Below, piece by piece: positions 54,223 through 62,345 of a stretch of 64,000 nucleotides of DNA (its first letter is position 1; each line of letters begins with the position of its first letter). Position numbers and translations under genes: made by a program. Source of the stretch: DASWJZ01 sp963739005 (GTDB lineage: Bacteria; Pseudomonadota; Alphaproteobacteria; Rhizobiales; Afifellaceae); NCBI GenBank assembly GCA_963739005.1, contig CAVTYQ010000004.1, positions 496,001-560,000 on the forward strand, in the 5' to 3' direction. Below the pieces are notes generated by a model. It was not told where the DNA came from. It saw nothing but the letters and a program-made list of their open reading frames with translations, and did no database searches.

Positions 54223-55589
54223 TCGGCTGCGGCCGCCTCAAGCGGATTTTGGATTTCGCGCCGGCCGAGCGAAACGTATCGCATACCCTGTTCTGCGACA
54301 TCCTGCGGATCGAAGATGTTGCGAAGGTCGACGAGCATCGGCGCGCGCATCATGGCGGAAAGCTTGCGCCAGTTGAGCGAGCGGAACTCGTCCCATTCCG
54401 TCAGCACGATCGCCGCATCCGCGCCGGCGAGCGCGTCTTCCGCCCAGTCGACGATGGCGACGCCCGGGAGGAGGGGGGCGGCGTTTTCGCTGGCCTGAGG
54501 ATCGTAGGCCTTCACGGCAGCGCCCTGCGCGAGTAGTTGCGGCAGGATGGTGAGCGAAGGCGCGTCGCGCATGTCGTCGGTGTTGGCCTTGAAGGCGAGG
54601 CCGAGGACGCCGAGTGTCTTGCCGCGGAGATCGCCGCCAAGCGCCGCGCGGATCTTCTCCACCATCTGGCCCTTGTGGCGGTCGTTGGCGCGAAGCACCG
54701 TCTCCACGATCTCGATCGGCGTGCCGAAATCGTTGGCGGTCTTGACGAGCGCGCGCAAATCCTTCGGGAAGCATGAGCCGCCGAAGCCCGGGCCGGCGGC
54801 GAGGAAGCTCTGGCCAATCCGCGTATCGAGCCCGACGCCGACGGCGAGCTCCGCGATGTTCGCGCCGGTCGCCTCGCAAAGCCGCGCAAGTTCGTTGATG
54901 AAGGTCACCTTGGTCGCGAGGAAGGCGTTGGCCGCATATTTGATGAGCTCCGCGGTCTCCACCGTGGAGGTGACCACCAGCGGGCGTCCCTTGCGGGTGA
55001 GCGGGAGATAGAGCTTCTCAAGCACCTTGCGCGCCCGCTCCGAGTCGGCCCCGATGACGATCCGGTCGGGCTCCATGAAGTCCTTGATCGCGCTTCCCTC
55101 GCGCAGGAATTCCGGATTGGAGGCGACGGCGAAGCGTTCGCTCGGGAGGTGTGCGCCGAGGATGTTGGCGATCTCCCAGCTCGTGCCGACGGGGACCGTC
55201 GACTTTGTCACGATCACGGTGAACTGCTCCGCCGCGGCCGGCCCGGCGGCAAGCGCGCGGGCGACCGCTTCCGCCGCGCTATGGACGTAGCTCAGGACCG
55301 CGCCGCCCCCGTTCGTGTCGGCGGGCGTGCCGACCGCGATGAAGACGACGTCGACATCGGCGGACGCGGCCTCCTCGATGCTGGTCGAGAAACGCAGGTG
55401 GCCGCGGCTGACGTTGTCCGCCACGGCTTGCTTCAGTCCCGGCTCGAAGATCGGGATGTCGCCGGCCTTCAGGCGCTCGATCTTCAGTGCGTCGTTGTCG
55501 ACGCAGACGACATGGTGCCCGAGTTCGGAGAGACAGGCGCCCGTCACCAGACCCACGTAGCCCGTTCCGATCACGCCAACATTCAGCAT
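54219..55589 (-). CDS. UDP-glucose 6-dehydrogenase
   Basis: 456 residues from ATG 55589; a TTG two codons upstream (55595) has a well-spaced AAGGA and could be the start instead. NAD-binding IGTGYVGLVTGACLSELGH begins the protein, FIAVGTPADTNGGG and TKSTVPVGTS follow, the central domain has EFLREGSAIKDFMEPDRIVIG, and the catalytic Cys is in GPGFGGSCFPKDLRAL near residue 258. It oxidises UDP-glucose to UDP-glucuronate. It is coupled to UXS and preceded by the nucleotidyltransferase gene on the same strand. Confidence 0.95.
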
Positions 55590-55650
55590 GCCCAATCCCG
55601 TGTCCTTTTCGACGCCCCGGCGAGGCTGCCACCCGCCGAAGCCGGCGGCG

Positions 55651-56835
55651 CTATCGGCTCGCTACCTGCGCGCGTCGGTGAGCTCTGGCGCGGCGCCAGA
55701 ACCATAGCGGCGCCCGCAGGATCGGATAGAGGAATTGCAGGCGGTCGGGAAGCGGAAATGCCCTGCGGTCGTCCTCGCTGGCGAGCGCTTCGCGGGCCGC
55801 TGCGACAGGATACCGCCAGCCCCGCCCGATGAGGAAGCCGGCGAGCGCGATCCGCGTCGTCCCGAACGGCAGCGCGGTCGGCTCGGTTTCGGCGGCTCCC
55901 GCAACCATGGACCTGAGCGCCGTCCGCTCAAGAACGGTCACGATCCGCTGGCGTCTGAGCGCGGCCGCAAGTCCGGCTGGCAGCGGCGTCGCCAAGAGCC
56001 GCGCCGAAAGAAGCAGCGCCTGGGCAGCCGGGCGATCGACGCCGCGGGCTCGGGCGCACCCGTAGAGACGCGCGATCCCATCGCCGTCCTCTGCCGCAAG
56101 CAGTGCGCCTATGTCGGCGAGCCACTTCAAGCGGAACCATCCATGCTTGGCGCCGTGCGCGCAAAGATAGGCGAAGAGATCGTCAGGTCGAAGCGTCGTG
56201 AGAGACCCGCCGCCCGGCAGGGGAACCGCGACGGTCCCAAGTGGTGCCACGAGGAGGTGCGGGTTGGTGAACGGTTCCCAATGCAGCTCGATCGCGCTGC
56301 CGCTCTTCGTGTGCAGCAAGTCGATCGGCTTGTTATCCCATCGGCCTTCGCGCCGAACCGCGGGCCCGGCAGATGCGGAACGGCGATAGCCGCCGCGCTC
56401 GAGGAGAGCGATCGCGTCGTCGAGGTCTTCGGGGCGGACGATCACATCGATGTCCCGGCTGTGCCGGAGCGCAAGGTTGCCGTAAGCGAGGAGCGCGAGC
56501 GGAGCGCCCTTCAGAACCGCCATCGACAAGCTCTCTTGGGTGAAGAGCCGGCAAAGCCGGAAGGCCTCGGCCGCGTATTCGAGGTTCGTCCGCGCAAGCT
56601 CGCGCGCCGCGATGGCGAGTTCCGTCTTTACCGCTTGAGGCGTTTCGATATCGGCTCGACGCAGCGCGTCGTTTGCAAGGCCGATGATGCGATGGCGGGC
56701 CGCGACGCGGAGGAAACGCTTCCAGTCGATGGATGGCGTGGCGGCGGAGCGGACCGCTTCATTGCGCTCCGCGCTCGGCGGCCAGCGGCAGCAGGCGGCC
56801 GCCAGCAAGAATTCTTGCGGGATCGCTTCCGGCAT
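55651..56835 (-). CDS. Nucleotidyltransferase-family protein (NTP_transf_5 / lasso-cluster type)
   Basis: 394 residues from ATG 56835 (an upstream in-frame start adds 17). The nucleotidyltransferase core has VLKGAPLALLAYGNLALRHSRDIDVIVRPEDLDDAIALLERGGYRR, with the DID pair as metal-binding acids, and a Glu-His pair in AIELHWEPF. Helical C-terminal part includes LFAYLCAHGAKHGWFRLKWLADIGALL. This uncharacterised family (as in the paeninodin locus) is frequent in lasso-peptide clusters with HPr-kinase-like genes. It is divergent from the B2 gene and 55 bases ahead of the UDP-glucose dehydrogenase frame. Confidence 0.82.
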   Translation of the reverse strand: MPEAIPQEFLLAAACCRWPPSAERNEAVRSAATPSIDWKRFLRVAARHRIIGLANDALRRADIETPQAVKTELAIAARELARTNLEYAAEAFRLCRLFTQESLSMAVLKGAPLALLAYGNLALRHSRDIDVIVRPEDLDDAIALLERGGYRRSASAGPAVRREGRWDNKPIDLLHTKSGSAIELHWEPFTNPHLLVAPLGTVAVPLPGGGSLTTLRPDDLFAYLCAHGAKHGWFRLKWLADIGALLAAEDGDGIARLYGCARARGVDRPAAQALLLSARLLATPLPAGLAAALRRQRIVTVLERTALRSMVAGAAETEPTALPFGTTRIALAGFLIGRGWRYPVAAAREALASEDDRRAFPLPDRLQFLYPILRAPLWFWRRARAHRRAQVASR

Positions 56836-57021
56836 GACCCCCTCAAGACGAGCGCCAGAGAACCGTTTGGCGGCAGAACTGCACAAAAAATCGCCAGAAA
56901 ATGCCGCCGAGAGTTGGCGCGAGAATCAGTGCGTGCAATACACGTAATAAGTGATTCGCCGGCGTGGCTCGTTGGCGTTCGGCCCCTTCCGGCGAAGGAC
57001 ACAAGAAAACCGGCGGGTCGG

Positions 57022-57498
57022 ATGTCGCAGCGACGTTACCCGAAGAAGTTGCGAAAATGGCGTTCCCTTGCGGCTGGCGACGCCCGCCTGTTGCTGGAAG
57101 CTGCGGTCTTTCTCGCAATTGCGCGCGCGGCGGTTCTTTTGATCCCGTTTCGTTTCTTGGCTGGCTTGGTTGATCGCGCGCCTGTCCAACCTGCACGAGA
57201 TCCGAATCCGGCGCTGAACTGCACGATAGGATGGGCGGTCGCCACTGCGGCCCGGAACGTCCCTTGGCGCGCGGCCTGCCTGCCGTGCGCGCTTGCAGCG
57301 AAAGCGATGCTCTCGCGCCGAGGCTACCGCGCGGTCCTCCACTTCGGTGTGGGGAGGGACGAGACCGGCGCTCTCGTCGCGCATGCCTGGCTTGAAGCCG
57401 GGGGAACGATTGTCGTTGGCGGCGGCGGCGCCCAAGCCGTGACCCCCCTCGCGCGCTTCGGCGACGCATTTCGTCGCCTCACGACGGCCGACGGATGA
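57022..57498 (+). CDS. Lasso-peptide biosynthesis B2 protein (leader peptidase, transglutaminase-like)
   Basis: 158 residues from ATG 57022, typical for a stand-alone B2. An N-terminal basic helix region (RYPKKLRKWRSLAAGDARLLLEA) leads into a hydrophobic segment and then the Cys-protease core: WRAACLPCALAAKAMLSRRGY with the catalytic Cys86 (first of the two), GVGRDETGALVAHAWLEAGG with His121, and a following Asp/Gly-rich end. It cuts the leader off the precursor before cyclisation. The stop overlaps the kinase ATG. The 186-base divergent promoter region (56836-57021) is locally AT-rich. Confidence 0.9.
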   Translation: MSQRRYPKKLRKWRSLAAGDARLLLEAAVFLAIARAAVLLIPFRFLAGLVDRAPVQPARDPNPALNCTIGWAVATAARNVPWRAACLPCALAAKAMLSRRGYRAVLHFGVGRDETGALVAHAWLEAGGTIVVGGGGAQAVTPLARFGDAFRRLTTADG

Positions 57499-58430
57499 TG
57501 CCCGAAGCGCGGCACCTTGGAGCCGGATGCTACATTTCGCACGGGCTGCGGATCAATTCCGCGATCGCCTTGCCTGAGCTCGACGCAGCGCGGACGGAGA
57601 ACGAGCCGCTTCCCGAGATTTCGATCCGCACAGGCCCCGTGGTCCGGACGCTCGCAGGGGCAGAGCGCGTCTCTGCACTTGTCCAAATCGCCGGTCGCGA
57701 CATGCTTTTCGAAGTCCCCAGCGTCGCGCGCTATCGTGTGCGAAGTGGTGAGGAGATTGTCGTCGATCCTCTCTCGGGAGCGTCCGACAAGGCGGTCCGG
57801 CTGCACATCCTCGGCACCGCGCTCGCCATCCTTTGCATGCAGCGCGGTCTGCTGCCGCTTCATGCGAACGCGATCGTATTTGACGGGCGCGCGATATGCT
57901 TCGCCGGCAACTCGGGTGCCGGCAAATCCACGCTGACCGCCTCGCTTTGCAAGAAGGACTACGAGATCCTCTCGGACGACGTGTGCGTCGTGAGCCTGGA
58001 CGAGACGGGCGGCGCACTGTGCTGGCCGGGCGTCCCCCGCTTGAAACTGTGGCGCGAGGCTGCCACCGCCGTCGGCGAGGATGTCAGCCGCTGCGAGCAG
58101 CTCGTTGACGGGATCGAGAAGTATCAGGTGCCTCTGGCGACGCCCAGGTGCTCGATCCCGCGACCGCTGCATCGCCTCTACATTCTTCCAGACCGACAAA
58201 TGCGCAACGAGGGTCAGGTCGAGCGCTTGACTGGCGTCGCCGCCGTCAACGCGATCGTGGCGCACACGTATCGCGGCTGGGCGGTCGCGCCGATGGGCGT
58301 GGGGCCGGTGCAATTTCGCCTCGCCACCGCGATTGCGCGGAACGCGGAGGTCTTTGCGGCTGGGCGCCGCTGGGGCCTTGACGTCTATGCGGAGGAGGTC
58401 GGCAGATTGGAGCGTCATTTCGCGAGCTGA
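57495..58430 (+). CDS. HPr kinase-like lasso-peptide kinase
   Basis: 311 residues. A short N-terminal domain is followed by the HprK-like P-loop CFAGNSGAGKSTLTASL (about 136-152), HANAIVF upstream of it, and LSDDVCVV with the paired Asp near residue 161. The KYQVPLATPR and LYILPDRQ blocks are also seen in this subgroup. In characterised relatives (PadeK and ThcoK) the enzyme phosphorylates the C-terminal Ser of the lasso precursor. Both precursors encoded just downstream end in Ser, which fits. It is translationally coupled to the B2 gene and could also act on another protein. Confidence 0.87.
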   Translation: MMPEARHLGAGCYISHGLRINSAIALPELDAARTENEPLPEISIRTGPVVRTLAGAERVSALVQIAGRDMLFEVPSVARYRVRSGEEIVVDPLSGASDKAVRLHILGTALAILCMQRGLLPLHANAIVFDGRAICFAGNSGAGKSTLTASLCKKDYEILSDDVCVVSLDETGGALCWPGVPRLKLWREAATAVGEDVSRCEQLVDGIEKYQVPLATPRCSIPRPLHRLYILPDRQMRNEGQVERLTGVAAVNAIVAHTYRGWAVAPMGVGPVQFRLATAIARNAEVFAAGRRWGLDVYAEEVGRLERHFAS

Positions 58431-58472
58431 CCGTGGGCATTTGTTTGGCTTCAATTGAGAGGAGACTTGAAA

Positions 58473-58628
58473 ATGGAACATGAAGGGCCGACCCGCGCAG
58501 AGACGGGGGGTCAGAGCGGTGAGATCCGCGCGGAAGCCTGGAAGCGGCCGGTGCTTCAGCGGCTAAGCGCCAATGATGCGGAGACCGGAGTTAATCTCGG
58601 TTCCGAGCTCGTCCTTCTGCTTTCGTGA
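58473..58628 (+). CDS. Putative lasso-peptide precursor A1
   Basis: 51 residues from ATG 58473 (AGAGGAGA upstream). The leader is acidic, then has W23-K-R-P26-V-L28-Q-R-L, which fits the WxxPxL (YxxPxL) recognition motif that binds PqqD-like B1 proteins. Residues 36-39 are A-E-T-G, and the likely core is GVNLGSELVLLLS starting at G39. That would allow an isopeptide between Gly39 and Glu45 (a 7-residue ring) with a hydrophobic tail. The last residue is Ser51. The stop overlaps the earliest start of the B1 gene. Core start is inferred. Confidence 0.78.
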   Translation: MEHEGPTRAETGGQSGEIRAEAWKRPVLQRLSANDAETGVNLGSELVLLLS

Positions 58629-58651
58629 AGCTGCAAGGCGGAGAAGTCGGC

Positions 58652-58945
58652 ATGTCGGGCAGCTCTGGCATTTCCCTTCGCTCTTGCGTGCGCCAGAGCC
58701 AAGGCTTCCTGCAGGCCGAGGTCGACGGCGAGATCGTTGCGATGAGCGTGGAGAAGGGCATGTGCTACGGCCTCGACGCCATCGGCACGCGCGTCTGGCG
58801 CATGCTCGGCGATCCAACGCAGGTCGCGGATATCTGCGCCGCGCTTGAGTGCGAATACCGCGTCGCACCCGAGGTCTGCGAGAAGGACGTGCTCGATCTC
58901 CTCGAGGAGCTTCGCTCCGAGGGCATGATCGAAGAGACGGCTTGA
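58652..58945 (+). CDS. Lasso-peptide B1 protein (PqqD-like RiPP recognition element)
   Basis: 97 residues from ATG 58652 (GGAGAAG before it); a GTG at 58625 would add 9 residues and overlap the A1 stop. The PqqD fold is visible: CVRQSQGFLQAEVDGEIVAMSVEKGMCYGLDAIGTRVWRML with three strands, then helices VADICAALECEYRV and KDVLDLLEELRSEGMIEE. It binds the leader peptide and presents it to B2 and the cyclase. It sits between the two precursors and would serve both. Confidence 0.9.
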   Translation: MSGSSGISLRSCVRQSQGFLQAEVDGEIVAMSVEKGMCYGLDAIGTRVWRMLGDPTQVADICAALECEYRVAPEVCEKDVLDLLEELRSEGMIEETA

Positions 58946-58977
58946 TCGGTTTCGGCGGACGACACCAGGAGACGCGA

Positions 58978-59139
58978 ATGGACGATGAAACCGAAGAGGG
59001 TCCCTCCAGCGAGAGGGACGAAGGCGAACGCCAACCGAAGACGTGGAGGCGGCCGGTCCTTCAGCGGCTCAACTCAAGCCAGGCGGAGCTTAGCATAGGC
59101 CCCGCCGACGATGGCCTTGCTGTCGGTCTTCTTTCCTAG
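58978..59139 (+). CDS. Putative lasso-peptide precursor A2
   Basis: 53 residues from ATG 58978 (RBS CAGGAGA). It has the same W23-R-R-P26-V-L28-Q-R-L block at exactly the same residue numbers as A1, then A36-E37. Aligned with A1, the core would start at Ser39: SIGPADDGLAVGLLS, with Asp45 at the position of Glu45 in A1, again a possible 7-residue ring, and the C-terminus ends in Ser53. The remainder of the leader differs. It lies 32 bases after B1 and 15 bases before the cyclase gene, so all are likely on one transcript. Confidence 0.75.
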   Translation: MDDETEEGPSSERDEGERQPKTWRRPVLQRLNSSQAELSIGPADDGLAVGLLS

Positions 59140-59154
59140 CGCCGCGCGCCGCAA

Positions 59155-61098
59155 ATGACGGCGCTCGCCGGCTACTGGCACTTCGACTGGCGTTCCGACG
59201 CCGGCGAGAAATGCGCGCGCATGCTCGCCGCGCAGAGCATCTACGGATCCGACGATGACGGTCGTCAATGGGAGGGTGGTTCCGTCGCGCTTGGACGCCG
59301 CCTTTTCCATCTGCTGCCGGAGGACGACTTCGACCGCGGGCCATCCATCAGCGCGGACGGGCGCTACGTAATCGCCGCCGACGTGCGGCTCGACAACCGC
59401 GCCGATCTGATCGCGGCGCTAGCTCTTCATCGAAGCGAGGCACGCCAGCTTTGTGACGCAGCGATCGCGCTCGCCGCGTGGCGGAAGTGGCAGGCCGAGG
59501 CCCTCGACCGGCTCGTCGGCGATTTCGCTTTCGCACTCTGGGACGATGCCGAGCGCCGCCTGTGGCTTGCCCGCGACTTTCTCGGCCAGAGGCCGCTTCA
59601 CTATCACGCCGCCGATCGGTTCGTTGCTTTCGCGTCGATGCCGAAGGGCCTGCACGCACTCGCCGAGATTCCCTATGCGCCGGACGAAGAGAGGATCGCC
59701 GAATTCCTGGTGCTTCTCCCCGATCACGGCGCGCGGACCTTCTTCCAAGGCATCGAACGCGTCGAGCCGGGGCACTTCGTCAGTATCACGGCAGCGGGCG
59801 TCACCTGCCGCCGCTACTGGAATCCGGAGCGGCGGACAATCCGACTTGCCGGCAGCGGAGCCTATGCCGAGGCCGCACGGCACCATCTCGATGAAGCGGT
59901 CGCGGCGCGGCTCCGCCGCTCGCGCGGCGGCCTCGGCACGCATCTCAGTGCCGGTCTCGACAGCGCCGGCGTGACGGCGACAGCCGCGCGCCTGCTGCGG
60001 CCCTGCGGCGAAGCTCTCGCCGCTTTCACGTCGGTGCCGCGCCAGGGGTTCAATGGGCCGGTGCCGTCGGGACGGCTCGGCGACGAAGGGCCGCTTGCCG
60101 CCGAGACCGCGGCGCTCCACCCGAACGTCGAACATGTGCAGATACGGTCCGAGCGACGCTCGCCGGTCGCCGACCTCGACCGGTATTTCTTCCTCTACGA
60201 AGCGCCGATGCTCAACCTTTGCAATGGCGTCTGGTTCAACGCCATCAACCGGGCCGCGCAGAAGCGCGGGATAGCAGTGATGCTGACCGCCCAGATGGGC
60301 AACATGTCGATCAGCTATGACGGCCAGCAGCTTCTGTCCGAGCTTGTCCGACAGGGGAGATGGCTGACCTGGTTCGAGGCCGGCCATGCGCTGACCCGCG
60401 GACGCCACATGCGCTGGCGCGGCGTGCTCAAGCAAAGCTTCGGTCCCTGGTTGCCAGACGCCGTTTGGGCCTTGCTCCAGCGCATCACAGGCAATCGCCC
60501 GCTCGCCATCGGCGACTATTCTGCGATCAGCTTGGAGCGGCTCGCCGCTCTCGACCTCGACAAGCGGGCGCGCGAGCGCGGCCTCGACTTCAGCTATCGC
60601 CCCCGCGCGGATGGCTTCGAGACAAGACTCTGGGCACTCCAGCGCATCGACCTCGGACCTTTCAACAAGGGCACGCTCGGCGGCTTCGGCATCGACCTCC
60701 GCGATCCGACGGCGGACCGGCGGCTCGTCGAATTCTGCCTCGCGGTTCCGACGGAGGAGTTTCTTTCGCACGGCACGCCGCGCGCCCTTGCGTTGCGCGC
60801 CCTCTCGGATCGGCTTCCGAAAAGCGTGCTGAGGGAGCGGCGGAGGGGTCTGCAGGCGGCCGACTGGCACGAGGGCTTCTCGGCCGCGCGCGAGGAAATC
60901 GCCGGGGAACTCGAACGGCTCGCTGAATCCCGGCCGGCCCGCGCGGCGCTCGACGTTTCGCGGCTGAGGGCCCTTGTCAGCGATTGGCCGACCGGCGGGT
61001 GGGAGCGCGAAGCGACTCTGCGATCCTATCGTTATGCGCTCCTTCGCGGCATCTCCGCTGGGCACTTCGCGCGCCGCGCTCTCCGCGCCAACATGTAA
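59155..61098 (+). CDS. Asparagine synthetase-like lasso-peptide cyclase (C protein)
   Basis: 647 residues. The N-terminal glutaminase-like domain starts MTALAGYWHFDWRSDAG with no Cys at residue 2, so no ammonia is made, as expected for lasso cyclases. The synthetase domain has the ATP-PP loop LSAGLDSAG near residues 264-272 (SGGxDS form). It activates the side-chain Asp or Glu as an AMP ester and joins it to the new N-terminus. The C-terminal half holds FNKGTLGGFGIDLRDPTADRRLVEFCLAVP, the usual acidic block. It is longer than the common 500-600 residues. It closes the RiPP gene set; the sugar gene follows after 164 bases. Confidence 0.9.
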   Translation: MTALAGYWHFDWRSDAGEKCARMLAAQSIYGSDDDGRQWEGGSVALGRRLFHLLPEDDFDRGPSISADGRYVIAADVRLDNRADLIAALALHRSEARQLCDAAIALAAWRKWQAEALDRLVGDFAFALWDDAERRLWLARDFLGQRPLHYHAADRFVAFASMPKGLHALAEIPYAPDEERIAEFLVLLPDHGARTFFQGIERVEPGHFVSITAAGVTCRRYWNPERRTIRLAGSGAYAEAARHHLDEAVAARLRRSRGGLGTHLSAGLDSAGVTATAARLLRPCGEALAAFTSVPRQGFNGPVPSGRLGDEGPLAAETAALHPNVEHVQIRSERRSPVADLDRYFFLYEAPMLNLCNGVWFNAINRAAQKRGIAVMLTAQMGNMSISYDGQQLLSELVRQGRWLTWFEAGHALTRGRHMRWRGVLKQSFGPWLPDAVWALLQRITGNRPLAIGDYSAISLERLAALDLDKRARERGLDFSYRPRADGFETRLWALQRIDLGPFNKGTLGGFGIDLRDPTADRRLVEFCLAVPTEEFLSHGTPRALALRALSDRLPKSVLRERRRGLQAADWHEGFSAAREEIAGELERLAESRPARAALDVSRLRALVSDWPTGGWEREATLRSYRYALLRGISAGHFARRALRANM

Positions 61099-61262
61099 GT
61101 GCCGGCTGTCTCGCGGCGCGATGGGACTTTCGCGCCGCTTGGAATATCACGGCAGTTCCTGCAAGTTGTCCGGACGCTTGGGCGGGCTCGCGGAGCGAAG
61201 ATGCGACATGCGACGAGGCAGGCCGATCGCCGGCGCCGCGACGCCCCGTGGGCGCCCGGTCG

Positions 61263-62345
61263 GTGAGCGGCGCGCGCATCTTTCCTGTCCTTCTTTCCGG
61301 GGGGGTGGGGACCCGGCTTTGGCCGATCTCGCGGGAGGATGCGCCAAAGCAGCTCATCCAGCTTGTGGACGGAGGGACACTCTTCCAGCAGGCAGCGCTG
61401 CGCGCGACCGATCCTGAACTTTTCCAGCCGCTGACCGTCATCGCGGCCGGTCCGCACCGTTTCATGATCGCGGAGCAGCTGCACGCAGCCGGCTTCTCGA
61501 AGGCGCGGATCGTGCTTGAGCCGATCGGTAGGAACACGGCTGCCGCCGCCGCGGTGGCGGCGCTGGTTGTTGCGGAAGTCGCGCCGGACGGGCTCGTCCT
61601 TCTGATGCCGGCGGACCATCTGATCGGCGACGACGCGGCCTTTCGCGCGACTGTGCGGCAAGCCGTCCCCGCCGCGCAAGGCGGCTTGATCACGCTCTTC
61701 GGGATCAGACCCGACAACCCTGCCACCGGCTATGGCTATATTCGCCTCGGCGACCGATGTGCGCATGCCGCAGCCGCCAGAGAGGTCGCCGCCTTCGTCG
61801 AGAAGCCCGACCGCGCGACGGCGGAGAGCTATCTGCGGGACGGCAGCTATTTCTGGAATAGCGGGATCGTGCTTGCGTCTGCCGAGACGCTTCTAAAGCA
61901 GATCGCGCTGCTCGAGCCGGATCTCCTGGCATCGGCGCGGCTCGCACTGGAAGGCGCGGCGCGTGACGCCGACTTCATTCGCCTCGACGCAAACGCCTAC
62001 GGGCGCTGCCGTGCAATCTCGTTCGACTACGCGGTGCTTGAGCGGAGCGACAGCGTCGCCGTTGTGCCCGCCGCATTCGGCTGGCGCGACGTGGGCTCCT
62101 GGGCTTCGCTTTGGGAAGCAGCCGCGCGCGACGCCGATGGCAACGCTCTGATCGGCAACGTCATCGCCGAATCGACGAAGGACGCCTATGTGCGCAGCGA
62201 CGGGCCGCTGGTCGTGACGCTCGGCGTCGAAGACCTGATTGTGGTGGCGACGAAGGACGCCGTGCTCGTCGCCGCCAAGGACCGCGATCAGGAGATCCGG
62301 GCGATCGTGGAGCGCTTGCGCGCGAAGAACAATGACAGCGCCTAG
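61263..62345 (+). CDS. Mannose-1-phosphate guanylyltransferase
   Basis: 360 residues from GTG 61263; the open frame upstream is the shadow of the cyclase gene's end. The nucleotidyl-transfer loop is PVLLSGGVGTRLWPISREDAPKQL, and VLEPIGRNTAAAAAVAALVV, LMPADHLIGDD and FVEKPDRATAESYLRDGSYFWNSGI are standard ManC/CpsB. ISFDYAVLERSD and GWRDVGSWASLWEA are also typical. There is no C-terminal isomerase domain, so it is monofunctional. It makes GDP-mannose for surface glycans. Confidence 0.93.
   Translation: MSGARIFPVLLSGGVGTRLWPISREDAPKQLIQLVDGGTLFQQAALRATDPELFQPLTVIAAGPHRFMIAEQLHAAGFSKARIVLEPIGRNTAAAAAVAALVVAEVAPDGLVLLMPADHLIGDDAAFRATVRQAVPAAQGGLITLFGIRPDNPATGYGYIRLGDRCAHAAAAREVAAFVEKPDRATAESYLRDGSYFWNSGIVLASAETLLKQIALLEPDLLASARLALEGAARDADFIRLDANAYGRCRAISFDYAVLERSDSVAVVPAAFGWRDVGSWASLWEAAARDADGNALIGNVIAESTKDAYVRSDGPLVVTLGVEDLIVVATKDAVLVAAKDRDQEIRAIVERLRAKNNDSA

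Noticed and set aside
55735..57021. Upstream part of the frame that leads into the B2 gene
   Set aside because: Before ATG 57022 the sequence is antisense to the nucleotidyltransferase gene and has no similarity to B2 proteins.
60984..61262. Upstream extension of the guanylyltransferase frame
   Set aside because: It overlaps the end of the cyclase gene in another frame; family similarity starts at the GTG at 61263.
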